Position numbers and translations under genes: made by a program. The notes under the pieces were generated by a model. The model saw nothing but the letters and a program-made list of their open reading frames with translations, did no database searches and had not been told where the DNA came from. From Hoyosella levis (GTDB lineage: Bacteria > Actinomycetota > Actinomycetes > Mycobacteriales > Mycobacteriaceae), in contig NZ_BQYM01000002.1 in the NCBI RefSeq assembly GCF_026008515.1, forward strand, positions 1 to 64,000: DNA of 64,000 nucleotides. The letters are read 5' to 3'. Below, piece after piece: positions 19,908 to 29,585 of the stretch; position 1 is the first letter of the stretch; each line of letters opens with the position of its first letter.

Positions 19908-21230
19908 ATGCGTGCCCGGTTCTGCATATCAGTTGCCGCCGCGATGGCGAGCATGTCGCTCGTGCTTGCCCCTTCGGCTGGCGCCCAGGATCCCGCTGGC
20001 CCACACGACGCGAGGGTGTTGTGGAACAACGCGGTCGATGCAGCGGCGGGCAGCGTCCTGGCCTACCAGACCGGGCCGGACGCGCCGATGCCGCTGCAGC
20101 GGGAGGATCGCAGCCGGTACTCGTTGCCGCGTGATGCGCGCATCGTGGCGGTGCCGAACGCGAGCCGCACCATCACCGGACGGTTGCTCACCGAGGCTCC
20201 GGGGGAGTCGGGACGGTGCGAGAGCACCCCCGGTGCGGCCACCGCGGATGGCACGGAGCAATCCATGGAGCTGCTCGACGCCGGCGAAGCATGGGAGGCG
20301 CTGCAGCGGCCCGCGATCCTCATCAATACGAACTTCTTCGATGTCCGTCCCCAGGTGAGTGGCGCTACGTGGCGGGAATCCGGATGCAGCGTGCCTTTCG
20401 GGGTGTATTTCGATAACTCGGCACGGTTGCAGGGCCACGGGCCCGAGTCGGACGCGCAGTTCTATTCGGGCCCGAAAGGGCTGACGGGCGAGCTGGAGCA
20501 GGGCTGGGGACGGCTTGCGACGTTCATCATCAGCGGCGATGGCACGGCGGCGAGCTCGATCGAGATGATCGTGGCGCCGTCGCCGTTCGACAATGCCGCG
20601 GCCGAATCCCGGCTCGCGGAGCTGCATGAGTCGCGCCGGGTGGTGACGGCGTTCTCGGGCTTGTCCCTGCTGCATCCGAGCGGCGCCGTGGATGCACCGG
20701 ATGGCGTGCGGGCGGCGCGCAGCGCGGTGGCCTATAGCCCCGTGCTGGATCGCTTGTTCTTCGTGCAGGCGGGTTCCTCGATGGATCGGGAGAGCGGGTT
20801 GACGCAGTCGGAGCTGCGGGATCTGCTGCGTGGCCTGGGCGCGACGATGGGGGTGCAGCTCGATAGCGGTGGTTCGTCCGCGATGCTGCTCAACCGCGGC
20901 AGCGGGGTGCATTGGGCCGGGCAGGGCGTGGCCGATGGCGTGGCTCCTCCGGGCGGCTGCCCGGCGCTCACGGAGGCGGTGTGCAGCCCCGGGATGGGGG
21001 CGGATGGAAGCAGTCGAGCGGGGGCTGGCTGGCTCGGCGTGGGAAGCCCGGTCATCGAACAGCCTGCCCCAGCGCCCGCCCCAGCGCCGGCAGCGCCAGC
21101 CCCCGCGCCAGCACCGTTGGGCGGGGGCGCGACCCCCGCGCAGGGCGATCTGCTCGCTGATGGCGTTGCCCCGCAGAGTGATCCAGCACACACCGGCTCG
21201 CCTGTCTCAGCGCTTCCGCTAACGGAGTAA
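19908..21230 (+). CDS. Secreted phosphodiester glycosidase-family (NAGPA/DUF2233-like) protein
   Basis: The protein has 440 aa. The ATG at 19908 follows GGAGGT (19897-19902) and opens a signal peptide MRARFCISVAAAMASMSLVL ending ...SAGA-QD. The globular part has features of the phosphodiester glycosidase fold, notably AILINTNFFDVRP, AVAYSPVLDRLFFVQAG and VQLDSGGSSAMLLNRG. The last ~90 residues are a low-complexity tail with Pro-Ala repeats. Family members remove sugars linked through phosphodiesters; a cell-wall glycan or teichoid-like substrate here is speculation. It lies between ftsY and amtB, where I do not remember it in M. tuberculosis. Confidence 0.75.
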   Translation: MRARFCISVAAAMASMSLVLAPSAGAQDPAGPHDARVLWNNAVDAAAGSVLAYQTGPDAPMPLQREDRSRYSLPRDARIVAVPNASRTITGRLLTEAPGESGRCESTPGAATADGTEQSMELLDAGEAWEALQRPAILINTNFFDVRPQVSGATWRESGCSVPFGVYFDNSARLQGHGPESDAQFYSGPKGLTGELEQGWGRLATFIISGDGTAASSIEMIVAPSPFDNAAAESRLAELHESRRVVTAFSGLSLLHPSGAVDAPDGVRAARSAVAYSPVLDRLFFVQAGSSMDRESGLTQSELRDLLRGLGATMGVQLDSGGSSAMLLNRGSGVHWAGQGVADGVAPPGGCPALTEAVCSPGMGADGSSRAGAGWLGVGSPVIEQPAPAPAPAPAAPAPAPAPLGGGATPAQGDLLADGVAPQSDPAHTGSPVSALPLTE

Positions 21231-21262
21231 TTCGGGCGAATAACCCCAGGTGCAACGTGCGG

Positions 21263-21299
21263 GTAACACAAATCCGGTGTTCGTTCACGCTAGGGAAAC
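21263..21299 (+). promoter_or_regulatory. Candidate GlnR box upstream of amtB
   Basis: TTCAC-GCTAGG-GAAAC (21284-21299) fits the actinobacterial GlnR pattern GTnAC-n6-GnAAC with one mismatch. A GTAAC half-site lies 21 bp upstream (21263-21267). The location 84 bp before an ammonium transporter gene fits nitrogen control. No separate -35/-10 was assigned. Confidence 0.5.
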
Positions 21300-21382
21300 A
21301 TGTCAGCGCCCCAGCGGAAACAACGCATCAGCAGTATCACCTCAGGCGGCGTACAGACCGGTACGCCAGGAGGAGGATTTAG

Positions 21383-22633
21383 GTGGACGAGATCAATTAC
21401 GGCACCACCGCATGGATGCTGGTGTCCGCATCATTGGTCCTGCTGATGACCCCGGGCCTTGCTTTCTTCTATGGCGGCATGTCCCGGGAGAAGTCAGTTC
21501 TCAACATGATGATGATGTCTTTCGGCACCCTCGGTGTCGTCGGTGTCATCTACGTGCTGTGGGGCTGGTCGATGTCCTATGCGTCCGACAGCATTGGTGG
21601 AATCTTCGGAAATCCATTCGAGCAGTTCGGGCTGAGCGGGACCATCTACAACGAGGATGGCAGCTTCGTCCTCTCCGATGGCCTGCCCGTGATCGTCGAT
21701 GTGGGCTTCCAGGCCACCTTCGCGATCATCACGGTGGCCTTGATCAGCGGTGCCCTCGCCGAGCGCGTCAAGTTCAGCACCTGGCTCGCGTTCGTGGCGC
21801 TGTGGGTCACGGCATCGTTCTTCCCGCTCGCCCACATGGTGTGGGGCGGTGGCCTGCTCTCTGATGATGGGCCGTTCGCGGACATGTTCGACGGCATCGG
21901 CCCGATCGACTTCGCCGGTGGCACCGTGGTGCACATCAACGCTGGTGTGGCGGCATTCGTGCTGGCCCTGATCGTTGGCAAGCGCAAGGGCTTCGGCAAG
22001 ACCGCGTTCCGTCCGCACAACCTGCCGTTCGTCATGCTCGGTGCCGCGCTGCTGTGGTTCGGCTGGTTCGGCTTCAACGCTGGCTCCGCCTACGCCGCGG
22101 ACGGCATGGCTGGCCTCGCATGGGTCAACACGACGACTGCTACCTGCGCCGCGATCCTCGGCTGGTTGCTGGTGGAGCGCATTCGCGACGGCAAGGCCAC
22201 CAGCCTTGGCGCCGCATCCGGCATCGTCGCCGGCCTCGTCGCGATCACTCCGGCAGCTGGATCGATCAGCCCGGTCGGCTCCATCGCTCTCGGCGCTGTC
22301 GCTGGCATCCTGTCGGCCCTCGCGGTCGGCCTGAAGTTCAAGTTCGGCTACGACGACTCGCTCGATGTCGTGGGCGTGCACCTTGTCGCCGGCCTGTGGG
22401 GCACCGTCGCGATCGGCTTCCTCGCTACCGAGACCGGCCTCTTCTACGGCAATGGCATCGGCCAGCTGGTCGTCCAGACGCTCATCGCGCTGGTGGCCGT
22501 GGTCTTCGCCGCAGTGGTGACCTTCGTGATCGCGATGCTGCTCAAGCCGCTCGGCTGGCGCATCAGCGATGAGGACGAGCACCGCGGCATCGATGAGACC
22601 GAGCACGCGGAGTCCGCGTACGACCTCGTCTGA
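21383..22633 (+). CDS. amtB: Ammonium transporter
   Basis: This 416-aa polytopic membrane protein of the Amt/Rh family has about 11 helices. Start GTG 21383 follows AGGAGGA. The conserved segments are TPGLAFFYGGMSREKSVLNM, DFAGGTVVHINAGVAAFVLA (pore His) and GVHLVAGLWGT (second pore His). The C-terminal cytoplasmic tail includes GWRISDEDEHRGIDETEH, which contacts PII proteins. It is followed by glnB after a weak hairpin (22648-22682). Likely induced under nitrogen limitation by GlnR. Confidence 0.96.
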   Translation: MDEINYGTTAWMLVSASLVLLMTPGLAFFYGGMSREKSVLNMMMMSFGTLGVVGVIYVLWGWSMSYASDSIGGIFGNPFEQFGLSGTIYNEDGSFVLSDGLPVIVDVGFQATFAIITVALISGALAERVKFSTWLAFVALWVTASFFPLAHMVWGGGLLSDDGPFADMFDGIGPIDFAGGTVVHINAGVAAFVLALIVGKRKGFGKTAFRPHNLPFVMLGAALLWFGWFGFNAGSAYAADGMAGLAWVNTTTATCAAILGWLLVERIRDGKATSLGAASGIVAGLVAITPAAGSISPVGSIALGAVAGILSALAVGLKFKFGYDDSLDVVGVHLVAGLWGTVAIGFLATETGLFYGNGIGQLVVQTLIALVAVVFAAVVTFVIAMLLKPLGWRISDEDEHRGIDETEHAESAYDLV

Positions 22634-22647
22634 GCAACGTCACCGAT

Positions 22648-22682
22648 GGACCATGATCCGCCCCCGGGAATGATCATGATCC
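22648..22682 (+). terminator. Weak hairpin between amtB and glnB
   Basis: GGACCATGATC (22648-22658) pairs with GATCATGATCC (22672-22682) with one mismatch. There is no T-tract. It may attenuate or process the amtB-glnB transcript rather than end it. Confidence 0.35.
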
Positions 22683-22699
22683 AGGCACAATTGAGGTAG

Positions 22700-23146
<447 letters not shown>

Positions 23147-23163
23147 CCCGACCCCAATCTCCA

Positions 23164-23204
23164 GTGGCCCCGCACCCGCGATGCAGCGCGGGCAGCGGGG
23201 CCAC
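23164..23204 (+). terminator. Terminator between glnB and glnD
   Basis: GTGGCCCCGC (23164-23173) pairs with GCGGGGCCAC (23195-23204), and the inner CCCGCG / CGCGGG also pair around a short loop. This is a very stable hairpin, so much amtB-glnB transcription probably stops before glnD. Confidence 0.65.
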
Positions 23205-23228
23205 GTCTATTCCAAGGGAGTGCCATCC

Positions 23229-25697
23229 GTGACCACCGCGCCATCCGCTGACCTCGCCAGGGCCCGGAAGCAACTGATCGAAGCGACAGCCAAGCTCGAC
23301 GCGCCCGCTGTGCGCGATGTGTTCGTCGATCTCTACGAGATCTGGCTGCACACCAAGGGAGCCGAGCTGGGCATCACCCCCGATAGCGGGTTCGCGGTTG
23401 TTGCCGTCGGTGGCCTCGGGCGGCGCGAGATGCTGCCGTTCTCCGACCTGGACCTGATCCTGCTGCATGAGGATGCGGATCCAGCGACGCTCTCCACCGT
23501 CGCCGACAGCCTGTGGTACCCGCTGTGGGACGCGCACATCAAGCTCGACCACAGCGTCCGCACCGTGCCCCAGGCGATCGAAGTGGCGAGCAAGGACATG
23601 ACCGCGCTGCTCGGCATGCTCGAGGGGCGGCACATCGTGGGCGATCCCGAGCTGAGCAGGCAGCTCTCCGACGGTGTGCGCAACCAGTGGCGGTCGAGCA
23701 TCCGTGGCCGTTTCGGGGAGCTGATCGAGCAGGCCGAGCAGCGGTGGCAGCGCCACGGGGAGATCGCCCACCGCGCCGAGCCGGACCTCAAGAACGGCCG
23801 TGGTGGCCTGCGCGATATTCAGCTGCTGCATGCGCTGTCGGTGGCGCAGTTGACCAACGTGACGCCTAGCATCCGCAGCGATGACCCGCGCGGAGGCGTC
23901 CACGAGGCCCACCGAAAGCTACTCGATATCCGCACCGAGCAGCATCGCGTCGCTGGCCGTGCCCGCGACCAGCTGCGCGCCCAGGATGCCGATGAGGTGG
24001 CCGCGGCGCTGGGCATTGGCGATCGGTTCGATCTCGCGCGCACTCTCAGCGACTGCGCCCGCACCATCAGCTTTGCCACCGAGACCGGCATCCGCACCGC
24101 TCGTAACGCCTTGCCGAAGGGCATGCTCGGCGGGCTGCGGCGATCACCATCGCGGCATCCCCTCGATGAAGGAGTCGTCGAGCAGTCCGGCGAGGTCGTG
24201 CTCGCCCGCGATGCCCGTCCCCAGCGTGACCCGGCACTGGTGCTTCGTGCCGCCGCCGCTTCGGCCACCAGCGGCTTTCCGTTCTCCGCGGGCACGCTGG
24301 CACGCTTGTCGGAGACGGCGCCCGAGCTCAAGGCGCCCTGGCCGCGCGAGGCCGTGCATGACCTGCTGGTGCTGCTCGGCTCGGGCCGCGCCATGATCCC
24401 CGTCATCGAGGCGCTCGACCGGACAGGATTGTGGGGCAGGATCCTGCCCGAATGGGGCGCCGTGCGCGATCTGCCCCCGCGCGATGCCATCCACACCTGG
24501 ACGGTGGATCGCCACCTCGTGGAGACCGTCGCCTACGCCGATGCGCTCACCACCCGTGTCTCGCGGCCCGACCTCCTGCTGCTCGGCGCGCTGCTCCACG
24601 ATCTCGGCAAGGGCCGGGGCGGTGACCACAGCGTCGTCGGTGCCGAGATCGCGGAGCACATCGGCAACCGCATGGGCCTGCCCAGGGCCGACATCGCGAC
24701 CCTGCGGGCGATGGTGCGCCACCACCTGCTGCTGCCGCATACCGCGACCCGACGGGACGTCACTGATCCGGACGTGGCTCGCTTCGTGGCCGAGACGCTG
24801 GGTGGATCCCGGGTACTGCTCGAGCTGCTCCATGCTCTCGCCGAGGCAGACTCCCTCGCCACCGGGCCCGGGGTGTGGGGCGAGTGGAAGGCCACGCTGA
24901 TCAGCGAGCTCGTGCGTCGATGCGAGCACGCCATGGACGGTGATGAGCTGCCTGCCCCCGATCCGGTGCAGCCTGAGCTGCTCGAGCGCCTCGAGCCTGC
25001 CGCCGACGGCAAGGTCGCGCTGCGGGTGTCCTTGCGCCCGACCGACCGCAATCACATGTATGAGCTCGCCATCACCGGTCCCGATGCGCCTGGCCTGCTC
25101 GCGAAGGCCGCTGGGCTGCTGACGCTGCACTCGCTGCGCGTGCACGCGGCCTCGGTGGCCGGGCAGGATGGCGCCGCGCTCAACGTGTTCATGGTGTCGC
25201 CGAAGTTCGGCAGCCCGCCCGATGCGGGATTCCTGCGCCAGGAGCTCGCCCGCGCCCTCGCGGGGGACCTTGACATCCAGGCGATGCTCGATGAGCGGGA
25301 GCGCACCACGGCAGGCCCGTCGCTCGGGACCGATATCTCCTGCGATGCGCTGCCTGATGACATCACGCCGCCGGGCACTGGCGTGCTCGGTACCCAGGTC
25401 GCGGCGGTGCCAGCCCAGCATGCCGATGCGCCTCCGGTGATCCGCTGGCTGCCGGCGGGAGACCCTGCCGAGGGCATCCTCGAGGTGCGTTCCGCCGATA
25501 GCCTCGGGCTGCTCTCCCGCGTAGCGGGCGCGCTCGAGCGGGGCGGTGCTGATATCCGCTGGGCAAAGGTGGCCACGATGGGCGCATACGTGGATGATGT
25601 GTTCTGCGTGGCACTGCCGGACGGGCCCGGGACCCGGTCCCGCGCGGACGCGGCGGTGCGTGCCGTCCTGCCCCGCGCGGCACGGCTTGCGCGCTAG
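23229..25697 (+). CDS. glnD: PII uridylyl/adenylyltransferase GlnD
   Basis: The protein has 822 aa. The nucleotidyltransferase domain has GGLGRREMLPFSDLDLILLH (D73 and D75). The HD domain has HTWTVDRHLVETV and LLHDLGKGRGGDHS (~455). Two ACT domains lie at the C-terminus, starting near YELAITGPDAPGLLAKAAG and ILEVRSADSLGLLSRVAG. Actinobacterial GlnD adenylylates PII at Tyr51 and removes the group through the HD site. I chose GTG 23229 because AAGGGAG lies at the right distance; another GTG at 23220 is possible. Confidence 0.94.
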   Translation: MTTAPSADLARARKQLIEATAKLDAPAVRDVFVDLYEIWLHTKGAELGITPDSGFAVVAVGGLGRREMLPFSDLDLILLHEDADPATLSTVADSLWYPLWDAHIKLDHSVRTVPQAIEVASKDMTALLGMLEGRHIVGDPELSRQLSDGVRNQWRSSIRGRFGELIEQAEQRWQRHGEIAHRAEPDLKNGRGGLRDIQLLHALSVAQLTNVTPSIRSDDPRGGVHEAHRKLLDIRTEQHRVAGRARDQLRAQDADEVAAALGIGDRFDLARTLSDCARTISFATETGIRTARNALPKGMLGGLRRSPSRHPLDEGVVEQSGEVVLARDARPQRDPALVLRAAAASATSGFPFSAGTLARLSETAPELKAPWPREAVHDLLVLLGSGRAMIPVIEALDRTGLWGRILPEWGAVRDLPPRDAIHTWTVDRHLVETVAYADALTTRVSRPDLLLLGALLHDLGKGRGGDHSVVGAEIAEHIGNRMGLPRADIATLRAMVRHHLLLPHTATRRDVTDPDVARFVAETLGGSRVLLELLHALAEADSLATGPGVWGEWKATLISELVRRCEHAMDGDELPAPDPVQPELLERLEPAADGKVALRVSLRPTDRNHMYELAITGPDAPGLLAKAAGLLTLHSLRVHAASVAGQDGAALNVFMVSPKFGSPPDAGFLRQELARALAGDLDIQAMLDERERTTAGPSLGTDISCDALPDDITPPGTGVLGTQVAAVPAQHADAPPVIRWLPAGDPAEGILEVRSADSLGLLSRVAGALERGGADIRWAKVATMGAYVDDVFCVALPDGPGTRSRADAAVRAVLPRAARLAR

Positions 25698-25830
25698 CAC
25701 GCGCGCTGCGGGTAATCTCCATGGGCTAGGCGGTTACCCTGTAGGGAGTGCCACCGGAAGCGCGGCGATCCCGAGTGGCCAGCAATGCAAGCAGCGCGGC
25801 GCAGTGATGGACGAATAAGGAGTGCGGTCG

Positions 25831-27405
25831 GTGTTCGATTCCCTGTCAGACAGGTTGAATGGTGCGTTCAAGGGGTTGCGAGGCAAAGGGCGGCTCACCG
25901 ACGCGGACATCGACGCCACCTGCCGCGAGATCCGGCTCGCCCTGCTCGAGGCCGATGTCGCGCTTCCCGTAGTCCGTGAGTTCATCAAGCGGATCAAGGT
26001 GCGCGCCAAGGGTGCCGAGGTGCACGGTGCCCTCAACCCCGCGCAGCAAGTCGTCAAGATCGTCAACGAGGAGCTCGTCGGGATCCTCGGCGGCGAGACC
26101 CGGCGCCTGACGCTGGCGAAGAACCCGCCGACCGTCATCATGCTCGCGGGCCTCCAGGGCTCCGGCAAGACCACCCTCGCGGGCAAGCTCGCGCTCTACC
26201 TGCGCAAGCAGGGCCACACGCCGCTGCTGATCGCCTGCGACCTGCAGCGTCCCGGCGCGGTCACCCAGCTGAAGATCGTCGGCGAGCGCGCGGGCGTCTC
26301 GGTGTTCGCGCCGCACCCGGGCACCTCGGTCAGCGATGGGGGAGCGGCTCGCGAGGTCACCGTCTCCGATCCGATCAACGTTGCGCGCGAGGGCGTGGCC
26401 GAGGCTCGCGCCAAGCAGCATGACATCGTGATCGTCGATACCGCGGGCCGCCTTGGCATCGACGAGGAGCTGATGGCGCAGGCCGCCGGCATCCGTGATG
26501 CCGTGCAGCCCGACGAGACACTGTTCGTGCTCGATTCCATGGTCGGCCAGGACGCGGTGATGACCGCGAACGCCTTCGCCGAGGGCGTGGGCTTCACCGG
26601 CGTCGTGCTGACCAAGCTTGATGGCGATGCCCGCGGCGGCGCGGCGCTCAGCGTCCGCGATGTCACCGGCAAGCCCATCATGTTCGCCTCCTCCGGCGAG
26701 AAGCTCGAGGATTTCGATGTCTTCCACCCGGATCGCATGGCCAGCCGCATCCTCGGCATGGGTGATGTGCTCAGCCTCATCGAGCAGGCCGAGCAGGTCT
26801 TTGACGCGGACCAGGCCGAGGCGACCGCGCACAAGATCGGCTCGGGCGAGCTCACCCTCGAGGACTTCCTCGATCAGCTCATGTCCATCCGCAAGATGGG
26901 CCCCATCGCGAACCTGATGGGCATGCTGCCCGGCGCGGGCGGGATGAAGGACGCGCTCGAACAGGTCGACGAGAAGCACCTCGACCGCATCCAGGCCATC
27001 ATTCGCGGCATGACTCCTGCCGAGCGGGACAATCCCAAGATCATCAACGCCTCCCGCCGGTTGCGCATCGCCAACGGCTCGGGCGTCTCCGTCTCCGAGG
27101 TCAACCAGCTCGTCGATCGCTTCTTCGAGGCCCGCAAGATGATGTCCGCGATGGCTGGGCGAATGGGCCTTCCCGGTGGCAACCAGCAGCGCCGATCGAA
27201 GACCCGCAAGGGCAAGAAGGGCAAGGGCAAGGGCCGCGGTCCCACGCCACCAAAGGTGCGCGGTGGCCTGCCGCCCGGAATGGGAATGCCACCGGGCATG
27301 CCCGACCTGTCGTCGATGCCCAAGGGCCTCGATGAGCTGCCCCCCGGGCTCGAGGGCCTCGATCTCTCCCAGCTGAAGCTGCCCAACCAGGGCAAGAAGC
27401 GGTAG
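25831..27405 (+). CDS. ffh: Signal recognition particle protein Ffh
   Basis: Ffh is the SRP54 GTPase that binds signal peptides and 4.5S RNA. It has 524 aa. GTG 25831 gives the family start MFDSLSDRLNGAFKGLRGKG and follows AAGGAG. G motifs are GLQGSGKTTLAGKL, DLQRPGAVTQL, DTAGRLGIDEELM and TKLDGDARGG. The M domain begins LTLEDFLDQLMSIRKMGP, and a Lys-rich then Gly/Met/Pro-rich tail ends the protein. The amidohydrolase gene follows after 6 bp. Confidence 0.96.
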   Translation: MFDSLSDRLNGAFKGLRGKGRLTDADIDATCREIRLALLEADVALPVVREFIKRIKVRAKGAEVHGALNPAQQVVKIVNEELVGILGGETRRLTLAKNPPTVIMLAGLQGSGKTTLAGKLALYLRKQGHTPLLIACDLQRPGAVTQLKIVGERAGVSVFAPHPGTSVSDGGAAREVTVSDPINVAREGVAEARAKQHDIVIVDTAGRLGIDEELMAQAAGIRDAVQPDETLFVLDSMVGQDAVMTANAFAEGVGFTGVVLTKLDGDARGGAALSVRDVTGKPIMFASSGEKLEDFDVFHPDRMASRILGMGDVLSLIEQAEQVFDADQAEATAHKIGSGELTLEDFLDQLMSIRKMGPIANLMGMLPGAGGMKDALEQVDEKHLDRIQAIIRGMTPAERDNPKIINASRRLRIANGSGVSVSEVNQLVDRFFEARKMMSAMAGRMGLPGGNQQRRSKTRKGKKGKGKGRGPTPPKVRGGLPPGMGMPPGMPDLSSMPKGLDELPPGLEGLDLSQLKLPNQGKKR

Positions 27406-27411
27406 CAGACC

Positions 27412-28491
27412 GTGGGAGCGCTCCACCTGCACGGAATCACCCTGCCTGACGAGCAGTCCACCGACCTGTGGATCGTCGACGGCAAGTGGGTTCGCGAGCC
27501 CGTGCCCAAGGCCACCACCATCGTCTCCGACGGCTGGATCACCCCGGGGCTGGTTGACGCTCACTGCCACATCGGGATCCGATTCGGTGGCGGACACGAG
27601 ACCGCCGAGGGCGCCCGTGAGCAAGCCTCCGTCGAGGCTCGGGCCGGCGTGCTGCTCGCGCGTGACGCGGGATCACCCATTCCCACCCGGTTCCTCGACG
27701 ACGAGGAAGCGATGCCGCGGATCATCCGAGCGGGCCGGCACATCGCCGCGCCCAAGCGGTACATCCGCGACCTCGGCATCGACGTCGAGAACGAGAAGGA
27801 CCTGCCCGATGAGGTGCGCCGGCAGGCCCGCGCCGGGGATGGCTGGGTCAAGCTCGTTGGCGACTGGATCGACCGGGGCACCGGTGACCTCGCGCCCCTC
27901 TGGAGCCGGGAGATCCTGCGCGAGGCCATCGCGGCTGCCCATGAGGAAGGCGCTCGCGTCACCGCGCATGTCTTCGGCGAGGATGCGCTGCCCGATCTGC
28001 TCGACGCCGGAATCGACTGCATCGAGCATGGGACCGGGCTCACCGCGAGCACCATCGACCAGATGGCGCGCGATGGCATAGCCCTCGTGCCCACCATGGT
28101 CAATATCGACAACTTTCCCAGCATCGCCGACAGCGCCTCGCGCTTCCCCGCCTACGCGGCACACATGCGCGACCTGCACGCGCGGGTGGGGCACACGGTT
28201 CGCGATGCCGTGGAGGCCGGAGTCCCCGTCTACACCGGAACCGATGCCGGCGGGATGGTCGAGCATGGGCGCATCGCCGACGAGATCGATAAGCTCCGCG
28301 AGCACGCGATGACTACCGAGCAGGCCATCGCCGCTGCAAGCTGGTCGGCGCGCGACTGGCTGGGAGCAGACACGGCGTTCAGCGCCGGAGAACGCGCTGA
28401 CGCCGTCGTCTACCTCGAGGATCCACGATCCCGGCCCCAGGTCCTGCGGCACCCAGTCCGCATCCTCTGCGCGGGCACAGTGGTGGCATGA
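27412..28491 (+). CDS. Metal-dependent amidohydrolase
   Basis: The protein has 359 aa. Amidohydrolase-superfamily residues are visible: HxH in LVDAHCHIG (H51, H53), H in TAHVFGEDAL (~183), H in CIEHGTGL (~204) and D in VYTGTDAGG (~279), consistent with a mono- or dinuclear metal site. It resembles the imidazolonepropionase/prolidase-like branch, but the substrate is unknown. The same gene follows ffh in mycobacteria (Rv2915c by position). It starts 6 bp after ffh, and its stop overlaps the next ATG. Confidence 0.85.
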   Translation: MGALHLHGITLPDEQSTDLWIVDGKWVREPVPKATTIVSDGWITPGLVDAHCHIGIRFGGGHETAEGAREQASVEARAGVLLARDAGSPIPTRFLDDEEAMPRIIRAGRHIAAPKRYIRDLGIDVENEKDLPDEVRRQARAGDGWVKLVGDWIDRGTGDLAPLWSREILREAIAAAHEEGARVTAHVFGEDALPDLLDAGIDCIEHGTGLTASTIDQMARDGIALVPTMVNIDNFPSIADSASRFPAYAAHMRDLHARVGHTVRDAVEAGVPVYTGTDAGGMVEHGRIADEIDKLREHAMTTEQAIAAASWSARDWLGADTAFSAGERADAVVYLEDPRSRPQVLRHPVRILCAGTVVA

Positions 28492-29543
28492 GCGGGCCCG
28501 GGGGAGCAGGCCCAGAGGATGATGGCACAGAGGATGGGAACGCCAAGGCCAGCGGCCCCGAGCACGATGAACCCGAGCGCGATGGACCCGAGCATGGCGG
28601 TCCCGGCAACGGTTCCCGCGACGCTTCCGGACACACCCCGCCCCTCCCGAAGGACTGGTGGTATCCCACCAGCATTCAGCGGCCCGCCCCGGCAGTGCAT
28701 GGCAGCTCGGATCCGCGCGAGCTCTGGCAGCGGCAACCCATCCAGCCCCGGCCGCTCGGCGCGCCAGGCCCAGCAGCGCCCATAGGTCCACCGGAACGCT
28801 GGAAGCGCGCGGGGGAATCACGCGCGCGGCGCATCCCCGGGCAGCGCTGGGGCATGGGCGCCGCGATCCTTGTCCTCGCCACCAATTTCGCCGGCTTCGC
28901 CGTCGCGGCGCTCCTCGTTGATCCCGCGAGCCCGTTGCTCGTGATCGCCGTGATCATCCCGACATTGCTCGCAGCTCTGGTGGGCGTAGTCATCACCAAG
29001 GCGCGCGGAAGCGGGCCCATGATCGACCTTGGCCTGCCCCGGTCGCTGCGCGAGGCAGGCGCGCAAGCCGGCGTCGGGCTCGTGCTCGGTGCGGCAGCAG
29101 TGCTCGGGGGACTGCTGCTCGCGCTTGCCCTGTTCGGGCTCAGCGACGACATCCCGACCGGTCCGCTTCAAGAACTCGCTGACCAGACCCTGGGGTGGCG
29201 GATCGTGCTGGCCATGTGGATCTGGATCGGTGCCCCAATCGTCGAGGAGATCATCTTCCGGGGCATCGTGTGGGGGGCGCTGGAGAAGCAGCGCCATGCG
29301 AGGCGCTGGCGCTGGCTGGCCCAGGCCGTGAGCGGGAACATCAGTGTGCTGGTGCTGACTGCACTGCTCTTCGCTGCCTGGCACGCGGAACCCTGGCGGG
29401 CGGGGATCCTGATCTTCGCGGGGCTGGTCTTCGGATTCGCGCGCCTCTACACCGGGGGCGTGCTGGCTCCGATCGTGGCGCACAGTGTCAACAACTCATT
29501 GCCCGCGCTGAGCGTGCTCTTCCTGCCCGCGATCATGCCCTGA
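28488..29543 (+). CDS. CPBP-family intramembrane glutamic metalloprotease
   Basis: The protein has 351 aa. A ~110-residue hydrophilic N-terminus (Gly/Glu/Asp/Pro-rich) precedes about seven hydrophobic segments. The CAAX/CPBP motifs are EEIIFRGIVWGALE (~253), FAAWHAE (~297) and PIVAHSVNNSLPA (~330). Members include Rce1-like proteases and bacteriocin self-immunity proteins; no bacteriocin genes lie nearby. It is translationally coupled to the amidohydrolase gene. The substrate is unknown. Confidence 0.88.
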   Translation: MSGPGGAGPEDDGTEDGNAKASGPEHDEPERDGPEHGGPGNGSRDASGHTPPLPKDWWYPTSIQRPAPAVHGSSDPRELWQRQPIQPRPLGAPGPAAPIGPPERWKRAGESRARRIPGQRWGMGAAILVLATNFAGFAVAALLVDPASPLLVIAVIIPTLLAALVGVVITKARGSGPMIDLGLPRSLREAGAQAGVGLVLGAAAVLGGLLLALALFGLSDDIPTGPLQELADQTLGWRIVLAMWIWIGAPIVEEIIFRGIVWGALEKQRHARRWRWLAQAVSGNISVLVLTALLFAAWHAEPWRAGILIFAGLVFGFARLYTGGVLAPIVAHSVNNSLPALSVLFLPAIMP

Positions 29544-29573
29544 GCGGAATTACCACATTCGCCCCGGCATCTG

Positions 29574-29585
29574 GCACAATTGTGC
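29574..29585. promoter_or_regulatory. 12-bp palindrome upstream of rpsP
   Basis: GCACAATTGTGC is a perfect palindrome in the 213-bp gap before rpsP. Nearby, a 13-bp unit containing CCGGGTGCA is repeated directly (29692-29713). Neither matches a site I know. The gap otherwise shows no gene and no confident promoter. Confidence 0.4.

Noticed and set aside
24144-25700. Minus-strand frame of 518 codons opposite glnD.
   Set aside because: Antisense shadow; no recognisable motif.
25846-27624. Minus-strand frame of 592 codons opposite ffh.
   Set aside because: Antisense shadow of Ffh; composition is that of a reverse-complemented high-GC gene.
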